Below are positions 9,614-17,604 of a stretch of 64,000 nucleotides of DNA, piece by piece. Each line of letters starts with the position of its first letter. Positions within the stretch are counted from its first letter, which is position 1. The stretch lies in contig NZ_CP135916.1 of assembly GCF_032391395.1 (NCBI RefSeq), positions 2,170,001 through 2,234,000 of the forward strand, written 5' to 3'. The notes under the pieces were generated by a model, which saw nothing but the letters and a program-made list of their open reading frames with translations, made no database searches and was not told where the DNA came from. The DNA comes from Sphingomonas sp. Y38-1Y (GTDB taxonomy: Bacteria > Pseudomonadota > Alphaproteobacteria > Sphingomonadales > Sphingomonadaceae). The position numbers were made by a program, and so were the translations under genes.

Positions 9614-10333
9614 TCAGGCCTGGACGGCAGGACGCACGACGATCTCGCCGATGTTGACGCCGGACGGTTGCGCGATCGCGTAGGCGATGGCGGCGGCGAT
9701 CGTCTCCGGCGGCATCGCGATCGAAGCTCCTGCCGCGACGCGCTCGCGCGTCGCCTGGTCGCGGATATGGTCGGCGAAGTTGGTCGCGGTGAAGCCCGGA
9801 AGGATGGTCGTCACGCGGACCTTACCAGCGACCTCCTGGCGAAGCCCCTCGCAGATCGCGACCACCGCCGCCTTGGTCCCGGCATAGACCGCCATGCCGG
9901 GCACGATCTTGCGCGAGGCAGTCGAGGCGATGGCGATGAAGTGCCCCTCCTCCTGCGTCAGGAACCGGGGCAGCACGGCGCCGATGCCCCACAGTACGCC
10001 CTTCACGTTGACGTCGACCATCTGCTCCCAATCGTCGAACGCGAGCGTTTCCATCGGACTGATCGGCATCGCGCCGGCGTTGGCGACGAACACGTCGAGC
10101 CGACCGAATGCCTCGATCGCCCGATCGACCAGCGCCTGAGAGCCCGTTCGATCCGTGACGTCCATCGCGACATGGACGGCCTTTCCACCAGCCTCGTTGA
10201 TCGATGCGGTGATCGCGGCAAGCGCCGCCTCGCTGCGTGCGCCCAGGACGACACGCATACCCTGCGCCGCGAGGTAGCGGGCGGTCGCCTCGCCGATGCC
10301 ACCGCTTGCGCCGGTGATTGCCACGACGGTCAT
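9614..10333 (-). CDS. SDR-family NAD(P)-dependent oxidoreductase
   Basis: Short-chain dehydrogenase/reductase of 239 residues with the cofactor motif TGASGGIG at residues 7-14, the NAG motif (VANAGAMP), the catalytic Ser in IASTAS and the YAGTK catalytic Tyr-Lys pair. The pattern resembles the YdfG/serine-dehydrogenase-like group, but the substrate cannot be read from sequence. It is convergent with icd. A small spacer separates it from mltG upstream, and an AGGAGG ribosome binding site precedes the ATG. Confidence 0.9.
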   Translation of the reverse strand: MTVVAITGASGGIGEATARYLAAQGMRVVLGARSEAALAAITASINEAGGKAVHVAMDVTDRTGSQALVDRAIEAFGRLDVFVANAGAMPISPMETLAFDDWEQMVDVNVKGVLWGIGAVLPRFLTQEEGHFIAIASTASRKIVPGMAVYAGTKAAVVAICEGLRQEVAGKVRVTTILPGFTATNFADHIRDQATRERVAAGASIAMPPETIAAAIAYAIAQPSGVNIGEIVVRPAVQA

Positions 10334-10424
10334 GCTTCGCGCCTCCTGTCAGTCATTGGTCGACCTTAGGCGCAGCAGCGCCGGCGATCCTGCCCGATAC
10401 TCGCGAAAACCTGCCCGATCCGCG

Positions 10425-11393
10425 CTACATCTCGCCGCGAGCGCGGCGGATCGCATACCACTTCGCCACATTGGCGTTGTGCTGTTCCAGCGTGTCGGCG
10501 AAGACGTGGCCGCCCTTTCCGTCCGCGACGAAATAGAGCGCGGAGCTTTGCGCGGGATCCAGCACCGCATCGATGCTCTTGCGGCCCGGATTGGCGATTG
10601 GCCCCTCGGGCAGGCCGGTCATCGCATAGGTGTTGTAGCCGTTGACCGCATTGACCTCCGACCGGAGGATGCGGCGACCGAGCGGACGACCCTTGGTCAA
10701 CGGGTAGATGATTGTCGGGTCGGCCTGGAGCCGCATGCCCTGCTTCAGCCGGTTGGAATAGACGGCGGCGACAGTGCGCCGCTCGGCCTCGACCGCGGTT
10801 TCCTTCTCGACGATCGAGGCGAGGATCAGCGCCTCGCGCGGCGTCGAGACCGCGATGTCCGGCTTGCGGCGAGCCCATGCCTCCGCAAGGTAGCGGTCCA
10901 TTGCGCGCTGCATCCGGCCGAGCACCGCCGCGCGCGGCTCGCCGCGCTGATAGCTGTAGCTGTCGGGCAGTACCGAACCTTCGGCGGGCACATCGACCTT
11001 GCCGGTCAACTCGGGCGCGCGCATCAGCGCTTCCTGCACCAGCACCGATGGCAGCCCCTCCGGCACCGGCACGAAGCGCTGGAGCGTCTTGCCGCCCTGC
11101 ATCAGCTTGAGGAGGTCCGCCTGGCTGATCCCCGCCGGGATCGGATATTCGCCCGCGCGGATCGGATCGGACCCGCCAAACAGCTTGGCGAACAGCACGA
11201 AGCGGCTGGCCGACGCGATCGCGCCGGCCTTTTCCAGTTCCTCGGCCGCACGGGTCAGGCTGGCGCCCTGCGGCACCACGACGCTGGCGTTGGCGGCGAG
11301 CGGCCCCTTGCCGCCCCAGCTCTGCATCACCCCGAACAAGGCCGCGATCGCGACCAGGCCCAGGATCAGGCCGAGGCAGCCGAGACGCTTCAT
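10425..11393 (-). CDS. mltG: Endolytic transglycosylase MltG
   Basis: Inner-membrane lytic transglycosylase (YceG family) thought to cut nascent glycan strands and end their polymerisation. The 322 residues have one N-terminal transmembrane helix (about 4-24), a LysM-like segment (VVPQGASLTRAAEELEKAG) and the catalytic region ILASIVEKET, whose first Glu is the family's catalytic residue, followed by SNRLKQGMRLQADPTIIY. It sits directly after fabF, as in many proteobacteria, seven bases away, and is probably co-transcribed. Confidence 0.95.
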   Translation of the reverse strand: MKRLGCLGLILGLVAIAALFGVMQSWGGKGPLAANASVVVPQGASLTRAAEELEKAGAIASASRFVLFAKLFGGSDPIRAGEYPIPAGISQADLLKLMQGGKTLQRFVPVPEGLPSVLVQEALMRAPELTGKVDVPAEGSVLPDSYSYQRGEPRAAVLGRMQRAMDRYLAEAWARRKPDIAVSTPREALILASIVEKETAVEAERRTVAAVYSNRLKQGMRLQADPTIIYPLTKGRPLGRRILRSEVNAVNGYNTYAMTGLPEGPIANPGRKSIDAVLDPAQSSALYFVADGKGGHVFADTLEQHNANVAKWYAIRRARGEM

Positions 11394-11400
11394 CGCCGGG

Positions 11401-12663
11401 TCAATCGATCGGCTTCATCACGAGCGAGGCGTTGGTCCCGCCGAAGCCGAACGAGTTGTTGAGGATCGCGCGGACCTGCCGCTCCTTGGCGACGTGCGGC
11501 ACCAGGTCGACGCCCGCGCAATTCTCGCTCGGATTGTCGAGGTTGAGCGTCGGCGGCACGATCCCGTCGCGCATCGCCAGGATGCAGAAGATCGATTCGA
11601 CCGCGCCCGCGCCGCCCAGCAAATGGCCGATCGCCGACTTGGTCGAGCTCATCGAGAGCGAGCCGATCGCGTCGCCGAACAGCCGGCGGACCGCGCCCAG
11701 TTCCAGCTCGTCGCCCAGCGGCGTCGAGGTACCGTGCGCGTTGATATAGTCGATGTCGGACAGCGACAGCCCCGACTTGCGCATCGCCATTTCCATGCTG
11801 CGATACGCACCCGACCCTTCGGGATGCGGCGCCGTCACGTGATAGGCATCGCCAGATAAACCATAGCCGATCACCTCGGCATAGATCTTGGCGCCGCGCG
11901 CCTTGGCCCGCTCATATTCCTCGAGCACGACGACGCCCGCACCCTCGCCCATGACGAAGCCGTCGCGGTCGCGGTCATAGGGGCGGCTGCCCTTTTCGGG
12001 GGTGTCGTTGAAATTGGTCGACAGCGCGCGCGCCTGCGCGAAGCCGGCGATACCGATCGGGCAGATCGCGCCCTCCGCACCGCCCGCGAGCATCACGTCG
12101 GCATCGTCCATTGCAATCATCCGGGCGGCGTCGCCGATCGAATGGGCGCCGGTCGAACAGGCGGTGACGACCGCATGGTTCGGCCCCATCAGCCCGTACT
12201 TGATCGAAACCTGGCCCGAAATCAGGTTGATGAGGCGGCCATGAACGAAGTGCGGCGAAACGCGGTTCGGCCCCTTGCGATCGAGCACGAGCGATTCGCT
12301 CTCGATCCCCGGAAGCCCGCCGATGCCTGCACCGATCGAGCAGCCGGCGCGATACCGCTCCTCCTCGCTCATGTCGGTCAGGCCAGCGTCCTCGAGCGCC
12401 TGGCCCGCGGCGTCGATGCCGAAGACGATGAACGGATCGACCTGACGCTGGACCTTGTGGTCGACACGCTTGTTCGCGTCGAAGCCATATTCATGGTCCG
12501 CGGGCTTCACCTCGCACGCGATCCGACATTTGTAGTCGGTCGGATCGAAGCGGGTGATCCGCCCCGCGCCGGACTTGCCGGCGATCAGGTTCTTCCACGC
12601 GGTCTCGACCTCAGCGCCCAGCGGCGTGACGAGACCCAGGCCGGTGACGACGACGCGGCGCAT
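11401..12663 (-). CDS. fabF: Beta-ketoacyl-ACP synthase II
   Basis: Condensing enzyme of type II fatty acid synthesis that elongates acyl-ACP with malonyl-ACP. The 420 residues carry the Cys-His-His triad: Cys in TACSTGAHS, His in NAHGTSTPLGD and His in KSAIGHLLGGAGA. The ATG at 12663 gives the standard MRRVVVTGLG start; an upstream extension to 12750 was rejected. It follows acpP after a probable terminator. Confidence 0.97.
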   Translation of the reverse strand: MRRVVVTGLGLVTPLGAEVETAWKNLIAGKSGAGRITRFDPTDYKCRIACEVKPADHEYGFDANKRVDHKVQRQVDPFIVFGIDAAGQALEDAGLTDMSEEERYRAGCSIGAGIGGLPGIESESLVLDRKGPNRVSPHFVHGRLINLISGQVSIKYGLMGPNHAVVTACSTGAHSIGDAARMIAMDDADVMLAGGAEGAICPIGIAGFAQARALSTNFNDTPEKGSRPYDRDRDGFVMGEGAGVVVLEEYERAKARGAKIYAEVIGYGLSGDAYHVTAPHPEGSGAYRSMEMAMRKSGLSLSDIDYINAHGTSTPLGDELELGAVRRLFGDAIGSLSMSSTKSAIGHLLGGAGAVESIFCILAMRDGIVPPTLNLDNPSENCAGVDLVPHVAKERQVRAILNNSFGFGGTNASLVMKPID

Positions 12664-12794
12664 GCGAAACTCTCCGTCCATCGGCCTGGCAGGCAGGCCT
12701 TCCTCTCGGTCGCGCGGAGCTCGTGCCGCTACGGCAAGGCCCCGTCGCACCTCAGGCGATCAAGGGACTGCCGCACGCGCTGTCAAGCGCCGCG

Positions 12795-12843
12795 CAAAAC
12801 AAACGGCTCCCCGCCCGGCCCGTGGGGCGCGGGCGGAGAGCCG
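12795..12843 (-). terminator. Probable rho-independent terminator after acpP
   Basis: On the minus strand, a 14-bp GC stem with one mismatch (CGGCTC.CCGCCCG paired with CGGGCGG.GAGCCG) is followed by TTTGTTTTG. It lies 28 bases after the acpP stop and before fabF, so it would let the very abundant acpP message end separately from fabF. Confidence 0.75.
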
Positions 12844-12871
12844 CGAACGTCTTCAACGTGCCAGGCTCAAA

Positions 12872-13108
12872 TCAGCCCTTGTGCTCGTCGATGTAAGTGA
12901 TCGCGTCCTTGACGGTCGTGATCTTCTCGGCGGCATCGTCGGGAATCTCGACGCCGAACTCTTCCTCGAACGCCATGACCAGCTCGACGATGTCGAGGCT
13001 GTCGGCGCCAAGATCGTCGATGAAGCTGGCGTCCTCGGTCACCTTCTCGGCCTCGACGCCCAGATTTTCGACGACGATCTTCTTCACGCGATCGGCGGTG
13101 TCGCTCAT
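12872..13108 (-). CDS. acpP: Acyl carrier protein
   Basis: Small acidic carrier (78 residues) that holds the growing acyl chain on a phosphopantetheine arm. The attachment Ser is in [10 protein letters not shown], and the four-helix profile and length are standard. I chose the ATG at 13108, with AGAGGA nine bases upstream; a TTG two codons earlier is also in frame. It lies between fabG and fabF and is probably one of the most highly expressed genes here. Confidence 0.97.
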   Translation of the reverse strand: MSDTADRVKKIVVENLGVEAEKVTEDASFIDDLGADSLDIVELVMAFEEEFGVEIPDDAAEKITTVKDAITYIDEHKG

Positions 13109-13197
13109 TCCCAAGGTCCTCTTGTGGGGTTCTTTCGGTTACCTGAACGCCCTATCGGGCCAAATCCGTGCTGGCAAGTGGGCGTCGGCAGAGCGCG

Positions 13198-13938
13198 TCA
13201 GAGCATCGCCATGCCGCCGTTGACGTGAAGCGTCTGGCCGGTGACGTACCCCGCCTCCCGGCTGGCGAGATAGACGACGGCGGCGCCGATGTCCTCGCCC
13301 GCGCCCAGGTCGCCCGCCGGGATGCGGGCGGTGAGCGCCGTCTTCTGCGCCTCCGGCAGTACGTCGGTCATCGCCGAGCGGATGAAGCCCGGCGCCACGC
13401 AATTGACGGTGATGTTCCGGCTGGCAAGCTCCTGCGCCAACGCCTTCGACATGCCGACCAGCCCTGCCTTGGACGCGGCATAGTTGGCCTGGCCCGGATT
13501 GCCGGTCGCGCCGACGACCGAGGTGATCGAGACGATCCGGCCGAAACGCGCCTTTATCATCGGGCGCGCCGCCGCGCGGGCAAGGCGGAAGGCGGCCTCC
13601 AGATTGACGCGGATCACGTCGCCCCACTCCTCGTCCTTCATCCGCATCGCGAGGTTGTCGCGCGTGACGCCCGCGTTGTTGACGAGGATGTCGAGCCGCC
13701 CGCCCAGCGCCTCGACCGCCTGCGGCACGAGCGCATCGACGGCGGCGCCGTCGGACAGGTTGCAGGGCAGCGCCACATGGTCACCGCCGAGTTCGCCGCG
13801 AAAGGCATCGAGCTTGGCGGCGTTCGACCCCGACACCGCCAAGCGCGCGCCCTGCCCCGCCAGCGCCTTCGCGATCGCCGACCCGATCCCGCCCGAGGCG
13901 CCGGTCACGAGGGCGGTCATGCCAGTAAGGTCGAACAT
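13198..13938 (-). CDS. fabG: 3-oxoacyl-ACP reductase
   Basis: NADPH-dependent reductase of the fatty acid elongation cycle, an SDR of 246 residues. It has TGASGGIG near the start, NNAGVTRDNL, the catalytic Ser in ITSVVG and YAASK with the catalytic Tyr and Lys, and ends with GGMAML as is usual for FabG. Position between fabD and acpP confirms the role. The gap to fabD is expanded by the inserted GxxExxY cassette. Confidence 0.96.
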   Translation of the reverse strand: MFDLTGMTALVTGASGGIGSAIAKALAGQGARLAVSGSNAAKLDAFRGELGGDHVALPCNLSDGAAVDALVPQAVEALGGRLDILVNNAGVTRDNLAMRMKDEEWGDVIRVNLEAAFRLARAAARPMIKARFGRIVSITSVVGATGNPGQANYAASKAGLVGMSKALAQELASRNITVNCVAPGFIRSAMTDVLPEAQKTALTARIPAGDLGAGEDIGAAVVYLASREAGYVTGQTLHVNGGMAML

Positions 13939-13965
13939 GCTTTAAACTCCGAAAGAAGAAAAATT

Positions 13966-13993
13966 GTTCACGCAAAGGCGCTAAGGCGCGAAG
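13966..13993. repeat. Left inverted repeat flanking the GxxExxY gene
   Basis: A 28-bp sequence (begins GTTCACGCAAAGGCG, ends GCGCGAAG) is repeated in inverse orientation at 14380-14407 with one mismatch. The similarity extends outward into an A-rich flank (GAAAAATT against GAAAATG). It overlaps the last codons and stop region of the GxxExxY gene. Confidence 0.9.
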
Positions 13994-14376
13994 GCAGCGC
14001 GGCTGTTGATGACGCGCTTGAGACCTTCCTCCATCGTCTCGCCGCCGAAATTCATCAGCAGCCCAAGGGGCTGCTGCATTAATCTTAGGTAGGTCAACAG
14101 CTGCTTGGCATGAACCCCGCTCAGGCGCTCGATCGACTTCACCTCGATTACGAGGCCGGCATCGACGAGCAGGTCGGCGCGGAAGGCGTTCTCGAACGTC
14201 ATGCCATTGAAGCTGAAGGTGACGGGCTGCTGTCGTAGCACATTGTGCCCGCGCCGCTCGAGTTCAGCGGCGAGCAAGAGTTCATAGACGCTTTCAAGCA
14301 GACCTGGTCCGATCGCACGATGCACCATGACTGCCGCGTCGACGGCATCAGCTGCAACGGCTTCGAGATCACGCAA
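13981..14376 (-). CDS. GxxExxY-family protein (putative PD-(D/E)XK-like)
   Basis: This 131-residue protein has the GPGLLESVYE signature at residues 23-32 and a nuclease-like FRADLLVD...VIEVKS stretch at about 66-80, where an Asp and an Glu-x-Lys pair are spaced as in PD-(D/E)XK folds. The biological role of the family is not established. A TTG start at 14376 is the only plausible one; it lies right inside the right-hand inverted repeat. The gene breaks the otherwise compact fabD-fabG order and is bounded by inverted repeats, which suggests it arrived as a discrete insertion. Confidence 0.85.
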   Translation of the reverse strand: MRDLEAVAADAVDAAVMVHRAIGPGLLESVYELLLAAELERRGHNVLRQQPVTFSFNGMTFENAFRADLLVDAGLVIEVKSIERLSGVHAKQLLTYLRLMQQPLGLLMNFGGETMEEGLKRVINSRAAFAP

Positions 14377-14379
14377 CGG

Positions 14380-14407
14380 CTTCGCGCCTTTGCGCCTTTG
14401 CGTGAAC
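14380..14407. repeat. Right inverted repeat flanking the GxxExxY gene
   Basis: Inverse copy of the element at 13966-13993, 27 of 28 bases identical. It ends 15 bases before the fabD stop codon region on the minus strand, so the cassette sits wholly within the fabD-fabG spacer. Confidence 0.9.
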
Positions 14408-14422
14408 CATTTTCTTTTTCCC

Positions 14423-15358
14423 TTAGATCACCTTCAGCAGCGCCTCGATGTCGTCCATGCCAATCACGCTCGCGGTCGTGGCGTCGGGGGCGGTGCGCTT
14501 GACCATCGGGCCGAGGACCTTGCCGCCAAGTTCGACGAAGTCGGTCACCCCCGCCTCCCACATCGCCCCGACCGATTCGCGCCAGCGGACCATGCCGGTC
14601 ACCTGCTCGACCAGCAGCGCGCGGATGACGGCGGGGTCGGCGACAGGCGCGGCAGTGACGTTGGCATAGACGGGGACGAGCGGCGCCTGCATCGGCGCGT
14701 CGGCCAACGCGGCTGCCATGACGTCGGCGGCGGGCTGCATCAGCGGGCAGTGGAACGGGGCGGAGACGGGGAGCAGCACCGCGCGCTTGGCGCCGTGATC
14801 CTTGGCGATCGCGATCGCGCGCTCGATCGCGGCGCGGGCGCCGGAGATCACCACCTGGCCCGGATCATTGTCGTTGGCGACGGTGCACACTTCGCCCTCC
14901 GCGGCGGCATCGGCGATCGCCTGCGCCTTGTCGCGGTCGGCGCCAAGCAGCGCGGCCATCGCCCCCTCGCCCACCGGCACCGCCGCCTGCATCGCCTGAC
15001 CGCGGCGCTTGAGCAGGCGAGCGGTCGTCGACAGGTCGAGCGCCCCGGCAGCACACAGCGCGGTATATTCGCCGAGCGAGTGGCCCGCGACATAATCGGC
15101 CTTGTCGGCCAGCCGCACGCCGCCCTCGCGTTCCAGCACGCGCAGCACCGCGATCGCATTGGCCATGATCGCTGGCTGCGCATTCTCGGTCAGCGTCAGG
15201 TCGCTTTCCGGCCCCTCTGTCATTAGGCGGAAGAGGTGCTGGCCCAGCGCCTCGTCGACCTCACCGAACACCTCGCGCGCATGGGGGCTCGCCTCGGCGA
15301 GCGCGCGGCCCATGCCGACCGACTGGCTGCCCTGTCCCGGAAAGATGAACGCGCGCAT
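14423..15358 (-). CDS. fabD: Malonyl-CoA:ACP transacylase
   Basis: Transfers malonyl from CoA to ACP for fatty acid synthesis. The 311 residues begin MRAFIFPGQGSQ and contain the nucleophile motif GHSLGE and the catalytic His in SAPFHCPLM. The ATG at 15358 is the family start; the frame runs open to 15481 without conserved sequence. It is the first gene of the fabD-fabG-acpP-fabF-mltG group. Confidence 0.96.
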   Translation of the reverse strand: MRAFIFPGQGSQSVGMGRALAEASPHAREVFGEVDEALGQHLFRLMTEGPESDLTLTENAQPAIMANAIAVLRVLEREGGVRLADKADYVAGHSLGEYTALCAAGALDLSTTARLLKRRGQAMQAAVPVGEGAMAALLGADRDKAQAIADAAAEGEVCTVANDNDPGQVVISGARAAIERAIAIAKDHGAKRAVLLPVSAPFHCPLMQPAADVMAAALADAPMQAPLVPVYANVTAAPVADPAVIRALLVEQVTGMVRWRESVGAMWEAGVTDFVELGGKVLGPMVKRTAPDATTASVIGMDDIEALLKVI

Positions 15359-15547
15359 CTGGCTTCCCCTCAGATTGGAAGCGCCGGCGCCTACGCCCGA
15401 ACGGCGAAAGCTTTCAAGTCCCGGCGCGGTTGCGACAGGCTGCGACCATTTTGCCGGGTTGCCGCGATAGGTCTGCGACACGCGGGGACCAGATTGCTCT
15501 CATCGCCGGACGGACCGGCGGACGAAACTCGAACGAGGAGACAATCG

Positions 15548-15934
15548 ATGTTCAAGAAGCTGATGCTCGCCGGTGTCGCCGCCTCGATGGTCGCGGCCCC
15601 CACCCTCGCCAGTGCGGCGCCCCAGAACTACCGCGTCATCAAGGAGCGGCCCAACCGCACCGTCGTCGTCGATCGCGGCCCTGGCTATCGCGAGCGCACC
15701 GTAATCCGCCACAACGACGCGCGCCGCTTCAATCAGCGCAACTGGCAGCGCGGCCAGCGTTTCGATCGGCGCTATGCCACCAACTATCGCCAGATCGACT
15801 ATCGCGGTTATCGCAATCGCGGTGTCTATGCCCCGCCCCGCGGCTATCAGTGGGTGCAGTCGGGTAACGACGCGGTGCTGGTGGCGCTGGCAAGCGGCCT
15901 GATCGGCGCGGTGATCGGCGGGGCGCTCCGCTAA
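15548..15934 (+). CDS. RcnB-family secreted protein
   Basis: The 128 residues have a signal peptide (about 1-24, ending ASAA), a basic and tyrosine-rich middle with repeated N-x-R and YR motifs, a short [14 protein letters not shown] segment and a Gly/Ala/Ile-rich C-terminal helix. This layout is typical of RcnB-type periplasmic proteins, named after a nickel/cobalt homeostasis factor, though most members have no tested role. GAGGAG lies seven bases upstream of the ATG. It is divergent from fabD. Confidence 0.8.
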   Translation: MFKKLMLAGVAASMVAAPTLASAAPQNYRVIKERPNRTVVVDRGPGYRERTVIRHNDARRFNQRNWQRGQRFDRRYATNYRQIDYRGYRNRGVYAPPRGYQWVQSGNDAVLVALASGLIGAVIGGALR

Positions 15935-15972
15935 CGCTTGCAAAAAACCGGCGTTCGTGATTAAGCGCCGGC

Positions 15973-16007
15973 AACCGGGGTGGAAGGTTCGCCTTTCCGC
16001 CCCGGTT
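15973..16007 (+). promoter_or_regulatory. Strong hairpin in the rpsF leader
   Basis: AACCGGGG pairs with CCCCGGTT, continued by T-G, GG/CC, a single bulged T, AA/TT and GG/CC around a TTCG tetraloop. It lies 75 bases upstream of rpsF and lacks a T run, so it looks more like an mRNA leader structure, perhaps autogenous control by S6:S18, than a terminator. The function is inferred. Confidence 0.4.
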
Positions 16008-16082
16008 CGCATTTCGGACGACAGCCGGAGGGGCCATGCGATGGGCGCATGGTCAGCGATCGGCCAAGACAGGAACGAAGAC

Positions 16083-16496
16083 ATGGCTCTTTACGAGCAC
16101 GTCTTCCTCGCCCGCCAGGATCTGGCGCAGGCGCAGGTGGACGCGTTGGCGGAAAACGCCACCAAGATCGTCGAATCGATGGAAGGCAAGGTCGTCAAGA
16201 CCGAGACCTGGGGCCTTCGCAGCCTCGCCTATCGCATCGCCAAGAACCGCAAGGCGCACTACGTGATGCTCGAGATCGACGCGCCCGGTGAGGTCGTCGC
16301 GGAACTGGAGCGCCAGACCCAGATCAACGAGGACGTGATCCGTTACATGACCGTCCGCGTCGACGGCCATGAGGCCGGCCCGACCGTCATGATGCGCAAG
16401 GGCGACCGCGAGCGTCGCCGTGACCGTGACGACCGCGGCGACCGTGGTGGCGATCGCGGCCCACGCCGTGAGCGTGAGGAAGGGGAGAACAACTGA
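16083..16496 (+). CDS. rpsF: 30S ribosomal protein S6
   Basis: The 137 residues begin [14 protein letters not shown] and contain the conserved [19 protein letters not shown] stretch. The C-terminus is a long Arg/Asp/Gly tail. The ATG at 16083 matches the family. Its stop shares a base with the rpsR start (TGATG), showing coupling of the S6 and S18 partners. Confidence 0.97.
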   Translation: MALYEHVFLARQDLAQAQVDALAENATKIVESMEGKVVKTETWGLRSLAYRIAKNRKAHYVMLEIDAPGEVVAELERQTQINEDVIRYMTVRVDGHEAGPTVMMRKGDRERRRDRDDRGDRGGDRGPRREREEGENN

Positions 16497-16720
16497 TGGC
16501 CCGCCCGTTTTTCCGCCGCCGCAAGAGCTGCCCCTTCTCGGCCAAGGACGCCCCGCGCATCGACTATAAGGACGTGCGCCTGCTCCAGGGTTTCGTGTCG
16601 GAGCGCGGCAAGATCGTGCCGAGCCGCATCACCAGCGTGTCGGCCAAGAAGCAGCGCGAACTGGCCCAGGCCATCAAGCGTGCGCGTCATCTGGGCCTGC
16701 TGCCCTACGTCGTGAAGTAA
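16496..16720 (+). CDS. rpsR: 30S ribosomal protein S18
   Basis: Small basic protein of 74 residues that binds 16S rRNA with S6. It has the characteristic central [18 protein letters not shown] and [14 protein letters not shown] segments. It is translationally coupled to rpsF and followed 12 bases later by rplI. Confidence 0.97.
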   Translation: MARPFFRRRKSCPFSAKDAPRIDYKDVRLLQGFVSERGKIVPSRITSVSAKKQRELAQAIKRARHLGLLPYVVK

Positions 16721-16732
16721 GGATCGGATCCC

Positions 16733-17320
16733 ATGCAAGTCATCCTGCTTGAGCGTGTCGAGAAGCTCGGCCGCATCGGCGACGTGGTTACGGTGAAGGA
16801 CGGGTTCGCCCGCAACTTCCTGCTGCCCCGCAAGAAGGCGCTGCGCGCCAACGACGCCAACCGCCGCGTGTTCGAGGCCAATCGCGAGCGTCTGGAGGCG
16901 GAGAACGCCGCCCGTCGCGGCGATGCCGAGAGCGAGGCCAAGAGCCTGGACGGCGTGTCGGTCACGCTGATCCGTCAGGCCTCGAACGTCGGTCAGCTCT
17001 ATGGCTCGGTCGCGGTTCGCGATCTGGTCGACGCGCTCGTCGCCGACGGTCACAAGGTCAACAAGGGCCAGGTCGTCCTCGACAAGCCGATCAAGACGAT
17101 CGGCCTGCACGAGGTCCGCGTGGCGCTGCACCCCGAGGTGTCGGTGACCGTCAAGGTCAACGTCGCCCGCTCGCCCGAAGAGGCCGAGATGCAGTCGCAG
17201 GGCGTCGACGTCATGTCGGCGATGTTCGAGAAGGAAGAGAGCGGCTTCACCGAAGACCGCGATCCGAACCTCGAAGCCGGCGAGATCGCGCGCGAGCCCG
17301 AAGCAGAAGCCGAGGCTTGA
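16733..17320 (+). CDS. rplI: 50S ribosomal protein L9
   Basis: Elongated two-domain rRNA-binding protein of 195 residues: the N-terminal domain has VILLERVEKLGRIGDVV and GFARNFLLPRKKA, followed by a long connecting helix and a C-terminal domain. The tail after about residue 150 is a Glu-rich extension seen in alphaproteobacteria. It is the last gene of rpsF-rpsR-rplI, followed by a terminator. Confidence 0.97.
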   Translation: MQVILLERVEKLGRIGDVVTVKDGFARNFLLPRKKALRANDANRRVFEANRERLEAENAARRGDAESEAKSLDGVSVTLIRQASNVGQLYGSVAVRDLVDALVADGHKVNKGQVVLDKPIKTIGLHEVRVALHPEVSVTVKVNVARSPEEAEMQSQGVDVMSAMFEKEESGFTEDRDPNLEAGEIAREPEAEAEA

Positions 17321-17342
17321 GCTTTCCCTTCAGCGAACAACG

Positions 17343-17380
17343 AAAAAGGGGCTGTCCGGGCGACCGGGCAGCCCCTTTTT
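17343..17380 (+). terminator. Rho-independent terminator after rplI
   Basis: GGGGCTG pairs with CAGCCCC, enclosing a CCGGG/CCGGG-rich inner stem and followed by TTTTT. An A-run mirrors it on the other side, so it may work in both directions, including for the small minus-strand peptide gene next to it. Confidence 0.9.
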
Positions 17381-17418
17381 CGTGATGGGTGCGTATCGGG
17401 TCGAGCGTGAGCGCCCGT

Positions 17419-17496
17419 TCAGGGCACTGCGACGCACGCACTGATGACCGCCGCCAGCGGAATCAGCGACAGAACGACCGGGATGACCTTACTCAT
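17419..17496 (-). CDS. Tiny lipobox-bearing peptide (25 residues)
   Basis: An ATG at 17496 opens a 25-codon frame: a Lys near the N-terminus, a hydrophobic core rich in Val, Leu and Ile, then ISAC, which fits a lipoprotein signal-cleavage box, with only four residues after the Cys. An AAGG lies about nine bases upstream. I do not recognise it. It could be an entericidin-like small lipoprotein, a membrane micropeptide or chance. The reading direction ends at the rplI terminator. Confidence 0.35.
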   Translation of the reverse strand: MSKVIPVVLSLIPLAAVISACVAVP

Positions 17497-17604
17497 TTCA
17501 ACGCCTTTCCAAACCCTTCGCCTGCTTCAATGCGCGAAGGTTACGAAAGGTTTCCGGTTGCTGAACGGCTTGCTCCGCCGCGCCGGCGCTGTCATCCCTG
17601 GGCG

